Source: Ignavibacteriota bacterium | GTDB lineage: Bacteria; Bacteroidota; Ignavibacteria; UBA10030; UBA6906 | NCBI GenBank assembly: GCA_003154425.1 | Contig: PMDK01000296.1 | Location: 1-39,207 of the forward strand | DNA length: 39,207 bases | Reading direction: 5' to 3' | Notes under the pieces: generated by a model | The model's input: the letters and a program-made list of their open reading frames with translations, nothing else | The model's database searches: none | What the model was told of the DNA's origin: nothing | Shown: one piece after another, positions 23,886 to 30,343 of the stretch | Layout: each line of letters opens with the position of its first letter | Numbering within the stretch: position 1 is the stretch's first letter | Made by a program: the position numbers and the translations under genes

Positions 23886-25403
23886 ATGACCAATATTCCC
23901 CGCCGCCATGCGGCGCTTGACATGAGTCCCGATGAATTCCGGCGAATCGGACATTCGCTTGTCGATCGGATAGCGGAGTTTCTCACGTGGATACAGGACC
24001 GGTCGAACCCGGTTACACGCGCCGAACGACCCGGTCAGATCCGGTCGCTGCTGAAGAGCACTCCGCTCCCCGAAAAGGGGACGCCGGCCGAAGAGCTGCT
24101 CAGCCAGGCGTCGACGCTCCTGTTCGATCATTCCCTCTTCAACGGGCATCCCAGGTTCTGGGGGTACATCACGTCTTCCGCCGCACCCATCGGGGTCCTC
24201 GGCGACTTCCTTGCATCCGCAGTGAATCCCAACGTCGGGGCATTCGATCTGTCGCCTGTCGCGACGGAGATCGAGCGCCAGACCGTCCGGTGGATCGCGG
24301 AGATGATAGGGTACCCCGCCTCCTGCGGAGGGATACTCGTCAGCGGCGGGAACATGGCCAATTTCGTCTGCTTCCTGGCCGCGCGAAAAGCAAAAATCCC
24401 CTGGGATGTCCGCAAAGAAGGGATGGGAGAAGAGAGGCCGGGCCGGCTGAGGGTCTACTGCTCAAGCGAAACCCACACATGGATCCACAAGGCGGCGGAC
24501 CTTTTTGGTCTGGGACACGATGCGATAGTCTGGATCCCCGCCGATGAGAAGCAGCGGATGGGAGCGGAGGTGCTCCGCAAGCAGATCGGCGCGGACCTGC
24601 AAAGAGGAATGATACCGCTCATGGTTGTGGGAGCCGCCGGGACGGTGAGCACGGGCGCGACCGATCCTCTTCAGGAAATCGGAGCGATATGCCGGGAACA
24701 CAATCTCTGGTTTCATGTGGACGGCGCGTACGGCGGGTTTGCCGCGTCACTCCCCGAGGCGTCCGCCGACCTGAAGGGACTCAGGGATGCCGATTCTGTG
24801 GCCGTCGATCCGCACAAGTGGCTGTACGCCCCGCTCGAAGCAGGCTGCGCACTCGTCCGTGATCCGAAGGCACTTCCGGAAACTTTCAGCTACCACCCGG
24901 AATACTACCGCTTCGACGAGCATGCCGATGAGGGACTCACGAATTTTTATGAGCTCGGACTCCAAAACTCGCGCGGGTTCAGGGCGCTCAAAGTCTGGCT
25001 TGCACTCCGGCAGGCCGGGCGGGGAGAGTACGAACGGATGATCCGGGAAGACTGCGCCATCGCGGCGGAGCTCTACCGCTCGCTCGCGTCGCACCCGGAG
25101 ATCGAGCCGTTGACATGCAATCTGAGCATCGCCACGTTCAGGTACGTCCCCCCAGGCCTCCGTGGCGCGGAGGAGGACGGCGAGGAATACCTGAACAAGC
25201 TCAACACTGCGGTACTTGCGCGCCTCCAGGGGGGGGGGAAAATGTATCCCTCCAACGCCGTCGTACAGGGGAAATACGCGATACGGGCGTGTGTTGTGAA
25301 TTTCAGAACGACCCTGGAGGACATGCTGGGTCTTCCGGAGCTGGTCGTCGCCACGGGCAGAGAAGTCGACGCGGAGATGAAGCGGGTGAAGACTCCCGCG
25401 TAG
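23886..25403 (+). CDS. PLP-dependent group II amino-acid decarboxylase
   Basis: The protein has 505 residues and is cytosolic. Lys311 in VDPHKWLYAPLEAG forms the Schiff base with pyridoxal phosphate; His197 (SSETHTW) stacks on the ring; Asp279 (HVDGAYGG) binds its nitrogen. The N-terminus (MSPDEFRRIGHSLVDRIAEFL) and HPRFWGYITSS are typical of the aromatic-L-amino-acid/tyrosine decarboxylase branch. It probably turns an aromatic amino acid, or glutamate or aspartate as alternatives, into an amine and CO2. It stands alone with its own promoter and a strong ribosome site, and converges with the esterase gene 10 bp away. No amine transporter is adjacent. Confidence 0.92.
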   Translation: MTNIPRRHAALDMSPDEFRRIGHSLVDRIAEFLTWIQDRSNPVTRAERPGQIRSLLKSTPLPEKGTPAEELLSQASTLLFDHSLFNGHPRFWGYITSSAAPIGVLGDFLASAVNPNVGAFDLSPVATEIERQTVRWIAEMIGYPASCGGILVSGGNMANFVCFLAARKAKIPWDVRKEGMGEERPGRLRVYCSSETHTWIHKAADLFGLGHDAIVWIPADEKQRMGAEVLRKQIGADLQRGMIPLMVVGAAGTVSTGATDPLQEIGAICREHNLWFHVDGAYGGFAASLPEASADLKGLRDADSVAVDPHKWLYAPLEAGCALVRDPKALPETFSYHPEYYRFDEHADEGLTNFYELGLQNSRGFRALKVWLALRQAGRGEYERMIREDCAIAAELYRSLASHPEIEPLTCNLSIATFRYVPPGLRGAEEDGEEYLNKLNTAVLARLQGGGKMYPSNAVVQGKYAIRACVVNFRTTLEDMLGLPELVVATGREVDAEMKRVKTPA

Positions 25404-25413
25404 AACAGTTCAG

Positions 25414-26322
25414 TCAGTATTGGTGGAACGCATCGGAGACGAATTTGAGCACTTCAGGCAATGCAGACCGCCAGTATGTCCAGGTGTGACCGCCATCGCG
25501 AACGCGGAATTCATGGGGAATTCCATTCCTCTGCATGGCATTGTTCACAAGGCAGTTCCCTACAATCAGACCATCGTCATCGCCGCAGTCAATGTACCAC
25601 CGGACGGCCTTCTTCCGGTCCTCAGGCATGTTCTCGACGAGGAACAGTACACTGCGGCTTCTGTAATACGCTTCGATTGCGAGACTGTCCGGAGGATTCC
25701 CGCCGGCGGTCTGGCCGAACCGTGTCATGCTGTTCTTCGTATCGGCCGGCGTCAGGGGACCCGCCCCGGCGCTCAGGGGACAGGCCGATGAGAACAACTC
25801 GGGATGATGCAGCGCATAGAGATACGTCCCCTCACCTCCCATGGAGAGACCGGAAACGGCCCGGTAACGTTTTTCCCCTTTTATCCGATAGGTCTTCTCC
25901 ACGTAGGGAACAAACTCCTCGAAGAAGAAGTCCTCATACCGCCAATCTCCCCTGATGTCGTTCCAGTAGCCGCGGCGCCCTGTGTTGGCGTCGGGCATCA
26001 CAATGATCATCGGCGTCGCGTATCCTTCATTGATCGCCTTATCGGCGATATGCAGCACTTCTCCAAACTGCACCCATCCCGTCTGGTCGTCGCCGCTCCC
26101 GTGCAGAAGGTACAGGACAGGATAGCGGCGCTGCGAGGTCTCATAGTCCGGGGGGAGATACACCGCAAACTTCCGCTCACCCTTGAGAATCTTGCTGTCC
26201 AGGGAAAGATCGTCAAGCACTTTGCCTGTCTGGGCAGACAGCATTGCCGGCGGCAGCGCGAGCACAAAAACCATCAGGCAGTTGATTGCGTCGCGGGACC
26301 ACCGATGTTTGTTCGTTGGCAT
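25414..26322 (-). CDS. secreted esterase D/feruloyl esterase-like hydrolase
   Basis: The protein has 302 residues from the ATG at 26322 (AGGAGGAG 4 nt upstream, signal peptide CLMVFVLALPPAMLSAQ). It has the esterase family PF00756-type alpha/beta fold: YLLHGSGDDQTGW (oxyanion side), nucleophile Ser160 in GLSMGG, an Asp in CGDDDG (~247-251), and His279 in GGHTW. Relatives are feruloyl/acetylxylan esterases, S-formylglutathione hydrolases and mycolyltransferases; the signal peptide favours polysaccharide ester removal. It follows the GH27 gene by 23 bp and is probably cotranscribed, so both may act on decorated galactoglycans. Confidence 0.9.
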   Translation of the reverse strand: MPTNKHRWSRDAINCLMVFVLALPPAMLSAQTGKVLDDLSLDSKILKGERKFAVYLPPDYETSQRRYPVLYLLHGSGDDQTGWVQFGEVLHIADKAINEGYATPMIIVMPDANTGRRGYWNDIRGDWRYEDFFFEEFVPYVEKTYRIKGEKRYRAVSGLSMGGEGTYLYALHHPELFSSACPLSAGAGPLTPADTKNSMTRFGQTAGGNPPDSLAIEAYYRSRSVLFLVENMPEDRKKAVRWYIDCGDDDGLIVGNCLVNNAMQRNGIPHEFRVRDGGHTWTYWRSALPEVLKFVSDAFHQY

Positions 26323-26345
26323 GTCTCCTCCTGATCGCTGAGCGG

Positions 26346-27512
26346 CTAATGTACCGGCGCAAGTCTCATCAAGACCACGTTGTGTGACGGAATCTGACCG
26401 ACGAATTCCTCCTTCGTCGTTCCGATGTCTTTCCTGGTCCAGATGTCCCGCACGCGAAACGTCCCCTTCAGAAACGGGAGATTGTTCCAGTTCACGTGTA
26501 TCTCCATTTCGTTGTCGCCGCCGTTGAGCACACAGACGGCCCATTCGCCGTTCGAGAGCTCCTTCACCCAGATCTCCTTTCCCGGGTTCTCGATGAACCT
26601 GTAGCCCTGCTTCCCGAGGGGATCCTGATCGATGGCGATGACATCGGGGTCGGTCAGGATGTCGCGGATTTCCTTCGACATATTCCTCACGTCGTTCCCC
26701 GCCATGAGCGGCGCTGCGAGGATGCACCAGAGACTGAAATGCGCCCTGGATTCGCCAAGTGACAGTCCCTTGTTGCCGACCTCCAGCATGTCCGGATCAT
26801 TCCAATGATCCGGCCCCGCGTATTTTTCCAGACCCACCTGCTTATCCAGAATGACCTTCCATCCCATGTCATACACACCCTGACAATCGAAGCAATCGCG
26901 TATGTCCCCCGTCGTCCGCCAGAGATGGCCGACTTTCTCCGCCCACAGCCATGGCTGGTTGTTTCCCCATTCACAAAGGCTGAAGACGACCGGCCGGCCT
27001 GCAGCGTGCAACGCGTCCCGCATGGTTTTGTACGTTTCCTCTGCATTGGCGGTCCCGTGGTTGCACCAATCGTATTTCAGGTAGTCCACGCCCCAGGAGG
27101 CGTACGTCCGCGCATCCTGGAATTCATGTCCGCGTCCCCCTGGAAATCCGGCACATGTCTGCGTCCCCGCGCAATTGTGGATGCCAAACTTGAATCCCTT
27201 CGCATGGAGATAGTCACCCAGCGCTTTCATACCGCCCGGAAACTTCGCGGGATCGGCAATCAAGTTCCCCGCGGTGTCTCTGGCCATGGATTCCCAGCAA
27301 TCGTCGATCACGACATAGGTATATCCAGCCTTCTGCATTCCGTTTGAAAGAAGGGTTTCTGCCACCCCCTTAATCAACTGTTCGTTGATATTCCCGGCAA
27401 ACATATTCCAGCTATTCCATCCCATCGGAGGAGTGGGGGCGAGCCCCTCGAATTTCTGACCGAATGCGGTCATGGAGGAAACCAGGAGAAGGAAACAAGC
27501 GAATTGTCTCAT
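26346..27512 (-). CDS. secreted GH27 alpha-galactosidase
   Basis: The protein has 388 residues from the ATG at 27512 (AGGGA 7 nt upstream), with a signal peptide (FLLLVSSMTAFG). LAPTPPMGWNSWN opens the GH27 barrel. YLKYDWC contains the nucleophile Asp148. TTGDIRDCF aligns with the acid/base loop of human alpha-galactosidase A, giving Asp203. WNDPDMLEVGN and AIDQDPLGKQGYR are further family marks. The C-terminal ~90 residues form the usual beta-sandwich. It releases terminal alpha-galactose (or alpha-N-acetylgalactosamine) from oligosaccharides or galactomannan. First gene of a two-gene unit with the esterase. Confidence 0.94.
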   Translation of the reverse strand: MRQFACFLLLVSSMTAFGQKFEGLAPTPPMGWNSWNMFAGNINEQLIKGVAETLLSNGMQKAGYTYVVIDDCWESMARDTAGNLIADPAKFPGGMKALGDYLHAKGFKFGIHNCAGTQTCAGFPGGRGHEFQDARTYASWGVDYLKYDWCNHGTANAEETYKTMRDALHAAGRPVVFSLCEWGNNQPWLWAEKVGHLWRTTGDIRDCFDCQGVYDMGWKVILDKQVGLEKYAGPDHWNDPDMLEVGNKGLSLGESRAHFSLWCILAAPLMAGNDVRNMSKEIRDILTDPDVIAIDQDPLGKQGYRFIENPGKEIWVKELSNGEWAVCVLNGGDNEMEIHVNWNNLPFLKGTFRVRDIWTRKDIGTTKEEFVGQIPSHNVVLMRLAPVH

Positions 27513-27592
27513 CGGAGAATCCCTGTGTGGTATGGTGGAGGAACGGGGCCTGCGGGACACAACGGCGGAGTATCTGCTGAACGTGCCACCTC

Positions 27593-27621
27593 AACGTACC
27601 CATTGACGCCCAAAAACGCAA
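27593..27621 (-). promoter_or_regulatory. house-type promoter of the GH27-esterase operon
   Basis: Minus strand TTGCGT (27621-27616), 17 bp, TACGTT (27598-27593); start near 27586, leader ~75 nt. It is divergent from the promoter at 27658, with 36 bp between the -35 boxes. The 285-bp gap 27513-27797 is accounted for by these two promoters and the terminator. Confidence 0.5.
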
Positions 27622-27657
27622 TGCCCGCCGTGTGAAGAATTTGCGCATTCCCGCCTG

Positions 27658-27686
27658 TTGTTATTGCACGCCACGGGAGTTACATT
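27658..27686 (+). promoter_or_regulatory. house-type promoter upstream of the DUF362 gene
   Basis: TTGTTA (27658-27663), 17 bp, TACATT (27681-27686); start near 27693. A shifted alternative is TTGCAC (27664) with GATAAT (27687), also 17 bp apart. Transcription would meet the terminator at 27712 after about 20 nt. Confidence 0.65.
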
Positions 27687-27711
27687 GATAATGAGAGAAG
27701 TTCTTTGAGAA

Positions 27712-27758
27712 GGCATCCCGGTTTCCCCGAATGGAAACAGGGGACGCCTTTTTTGTTT
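27712..27758 (+). terminator. strong intrinsic terminator in the DUF362 leader
   Basis: Outer stem GGCATCCC (27712-27719) with GGGACGCC (27741-27748), one mismatch; inner stem GTTTCC (27721-27726) with GGAAAC (27733-27738) around a 6-nt loop; then TTTTTTG (27749-27755). It lies between the promoter at 27658 and the start codon at 27798, so it either attenuates the gene or ends a ~60-nt RNA. Confidence 0.75.
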
Positions 27759-27797
27759 GCCATCGTCCAACAATCATACGGCGGGAAAAGAAGAGAA

Positions 27798-29747
27798 ATG
27801 AAGACCCATCAGAACCATCCCCACGGGGATCGAGCCGGCCACATGTTTCGCAATGGAGCAAACCCGTATTTCCTCGTGGTCGGCCTCGCTGCATTGATCT
27901 GGGTGATTGTTCGCGTCCTCCCGAAGCCTTCAAGGGCGGCGTATCCCTGCATGCGCGTCGCAATGTCGCTGGCGTCCGGCGTGCTCCTCCAGTTAGGGGG
28001 AGTGGCGATTTCTCTCCTGTCCCTGAGGAAGGCAAAGGAATCATTGAAGATCTCGAACTACCGGCTGGCGGCAGTGATGGTTATTGCGGCCGTGGCCGTC
28101 CCGTTGATTTTCACGGGAGACGTTCAGAGGGCGGACGCGACGTTCGCATCGTCACTGCACATTGCCGATCAGCCGATCGGCGTCGCCAAAGGGATCTTCC
28201 CCGGGCGGGTCGTCTGGGTGCATGACTCCTCGGCGACAAACATCAACTGCGTGCCCGACAGATACGGTCACGGCTGGTTTTTGAGCGAGAACAGCAATCA
28301 GACCTCAATTGACAGGATGGTCTCCGCCGGCCTTCAGACCGTTACAGGCCGGACCAGCGACAGCGCCGCATGGGACGGTTTGTTCCACTTCCACAACAAG
28401 AACGCGGGGAAGGGTGATATCGGGTATCAGGCAGGCGAAAAGATATTCATCAAGATCAATGCCACGAGCAGCTGGTCCGGGAATTTCAACGCGACCGATC
28501 TCTCCAAAGTGCAGAATTCTTATTATGGCATTTCCGAAACTTCACCACAGGTGGTGCTTTCGGTCCTGCGACAACTCGTCAACGTGGCAAAGGTCTCCCA
28601 GGCGAACATACTGGTGGGCGATCCCCTGAGACACATCTACAAGCACTGTTATGACCTCTGGCACCCGGAATTCCCGAATGTCCACTACCTGGATCATGAC
28701 GGGCTGGCCGGACGGGAAAAGGTGATTGCGAGCCAGACGGCCGTCATTCACTACTCCGACCGGGGAAAAGTGCTGCACACATCCACAGGTGCACCGACGG
28801 TTTCGGACCATCTGTATACCGTCTTCGATGACGCAGCGTATCTGATCGACATCCCGATGCTCAAAGGCCACACATATGCCGGGATGACCGCATTCGCCAA
28901 GAACCATTTCGGATCCCAGACGCGCGCCGACGCTTCACACCTCCACAACGGGCTCGTGTCTCCTCCGTCACCCGATTCGCTGAGGTACGGGTACGGTCTT
29001 TACCGGGTGCAGGTGGACCTGATGAGCCACCACCTCCTGGGAGGGAAGAACCTTGTCTTCATTCTGGACGCGCTCTGGGCAACGGATGCCGAGCTCGACA
29101 TGCCCGTGAAATGGGCGATGCCGCCGTTCAACAATGACTGGATGTCGTCGATATTTTGCTCTCTCGATGAGGTGGCAATCGAATCCGTAGGATATGACTT
29201 CCTCCGCTCGGAGTTCACGTCCGCACGCGGCCTCGCGACATACGTGCAGCAGGTCGGTGTTGACGATTACCTCCACCAGGCGGCCGACTCGACAACCTGG
29301 CCCAGGGGGATCATGTATGATCCTGACAGCACGGGGTCGCCGATCCCGAGCATCGGCGTCCATGAGCACTGGAACAACATGACGGAAATGCAGTATTCTC
29401 GGAATCTGGGGACCGGAAACGGAATCGAGCTCGTCAGGATGCCTCAGATTGTCAACGGAATTGCGGAACCGGTTGCAGCAGCAACGGCATACGAGCTTCA
29501 CCCCAATTATCCGAATCCGTTCAATCCCTCAACGACGATCAGCTTTGAAATCCGGCAGGCGGGCCGGGTGACGCTCAAGGTCTATGACGTGCAGGGGCGC
29601 GAAGTGGCGGCCATCGTCAACGGGACATTGCCGGCGGGATTCCACTCGCTGGCGTTTGACGGTTCCGGTCTTGCCAGCGGCATGTACTTCTACAGACTCG
29701 TCGCGGGGAGCTTCATCCAGACACGCAAGATGCTGCTCGTGAGATGA
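27798..29747 (+). CDS. DUF362 protein with N-terminal helices and type IX sorting domain
   Basis: The protein has 649 residues from the ATG at 27798 (GAAGAG upstream; an earlier in-frame start would cover the terminator). Three membrane helices lie at about 23-41, 57-75 and 91-107, with the YPCMRVAMSLASG loop seen in other DUF362 proteins of the FCB group. Residues ~125-540 are the DUF362-like domain, with IKINATSSW, ILVGDPLRHIY, DIPMLKGHTYAGMTAFAKNHFG and similar segments. Residues 565-649 are a complete type IX sorting domain (NYPNPFNPSTTI, VYDVQGREV, GMYFYRL, basic end). DUF362 has no proven activity; iron-sulfur or redox roles have been proposed for relatives. A cleaved sorting domain on a multi-helix membrane protein is unusual. 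Confidence 0.85.
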   Translation: MKTHQNHPHGDRAGHMFRNGANPYFLVVGLAALIWVIVRVLPKPSRAAYPCMRVAMSLASGVLLQLGGVAISLLSLRKAKESLKISNYRLAAVMVIAAVAVPLIFTGDVQRADATFASSLHIADQPIGVAKGIFPGRVVWVHDSSATNINCVPDRYGHGWFLSENSNQTSIDRMVSAGLQTVTGRTSDSAAWDGLFHFHNKNAGKGDIGYQAGEKIFIKINATSSWSGNFNATDLSKVQNSYYGISETSPQVVLSVLRQLVNVAKVSQANILVGDPLRHIYKHCYDLWHPEFPNVHYLDHDGLAGREKVIASQTAVIHYSDRGKVLHTSTGAPTVSDHLYTVFDDAAYLIDIPMLKGHTYAGMTAFAKNHFGSQTRADASHLHNGLVSPPSPDSLRYGYGLYRVQVDLMSHHLLGGKNLVFILDALWATDAELDMPVKWAMPPFNNDWMSSIFCSLDEVAIESVGYDFLRSEFTSARGLATYVQQVGVDDYLHQAADSTTWPRGIMYDPDSTGSPIPSIGVHEHWNNMTEMQYSRNLGTGNGIELVRMPQIVNGIAEPVAAATAYELHPNYPNPFNPSTTISFEIRQAGRVTLKVYDVQGREVAAIVNGTLPAGFHSLAFDGSGLASGMYFYRLVAGSFIQTRKMLLVR

Positions 29748-29768
29748 GTGTCCGGCGAAGCTGCAGGC

Positions 29769-29850
29769 GACAGCTCACGACGAGCGCGTGCTGTCGTTGA
29801 TGTCAGGACGACGAGGGAGGGGGTCTCTGCCCCTCCCTCCTCCCGTCGTC
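29769..29850. other. two tandem hairpins between convergent genes
   Basis: GACAG (29769-29773) pairs with CTGTC (29791-29795), with CACG/CGTG inside. Then GACGACG (29807-29813) and AGGGAGGGG (29814-29822) pair with CCCCTCCCT (29830-29838) and CGTCGTC (29844-29850), with a 5-nt bulge. No U-tract follows either strand. They probably end or protect both convergent transcripts. The rest of the 29748-29936 gap shows nothing. Confidence 0.45.
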
Positions 29851-29936
29851 AGTCCGGAAAAAGAATTCGAAACGGAGGCCTGCGATCATCTGAGGCCGGC
29901 ATGCGAGAGTCCGGCTCCCCGGGATTCCGGGTCACC

Positions 29937-30302
29937 TCACCGCATCTGCATCACCTGACCCACGGTGTCCGACGCAGTTCTCACGAATTTCACGGGGCCG
30001 AATTTCAACAGCGCGGTCCACATCTGCTTGATTCCCGGCGTATCCGGACGTGATACGTAGACAACCGACGCGGTGGTGGTGCACGCCGTACCCTTGGCCC
30101 ACGTCGCCGTTGCCACCACCTGATGTGCAACAGCCTGGACCGTGAGCGTATCCGGGATGCATGTGATCACTGTTGCCGGCCCCCCCTGTGCCTGCTGCGG
30201 CGGATTCGCGGCAGGAGGCGTCTTCCCCCCCCCGCACCCAACGACAAAGATCGCCGCCCCGAAGGCAAGGAGAAGGAGAACGAAGAATCTGGTGGGTGTC
30301 AT
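29937..30302 (-). CDS. small lipoprotein of unknown function
   Basis: The protein has 121 residues from the ATG at 30302 (AGGG about 9 nt upstream). The signal FFVLLLLAFGAAIFVVGC ends in a good lipobox (VVGC, Cys23), followed by GGG, so lipid attachment is expected. Next come a Pro/Gln-rich linker and a small domain of ~85 residues with two Cys (VITCIPDT, KGTACTTT) that may form a disulfide. The strand pattern VQAVAHQVVATATW resembles a bacterial Ig-like fold, but no family is recognised. It starts 41 bp after the kinase stop, so it is probably the second gene of that operon and may work with the kinase's periplasmic part. Confidence 0.75.
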   Translation of the reverse strand: MTPTRFFVLLLLAFGAAIFVVGCGGGKTPPAANPPQQAQGGPATVITCIPDTLTVQAVAHQVVATATWAKGTACTTTASVVYVSRPDTPGIKQMWTALLKFGPVKFVRTASDTVGQVMQMR

Positions 30303-30343
30303 CGTCTTGGCCCTTTCGTGATGTTGTGTGAGTTGATGCTGAG

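Noticed and set aside
27622-27645. possible second CRP-like site (TGTGA near 27630) before the GH27 operon
   Set aside because: The right half (TGCGC) does not match TCACA beyond its first base.
29807-29850. long hairpin considered as a riboswitch or small RNA
   Set aside because: It lies between two convergent stop codons and has no promoter; a transcript-end structure is the simpler reading.
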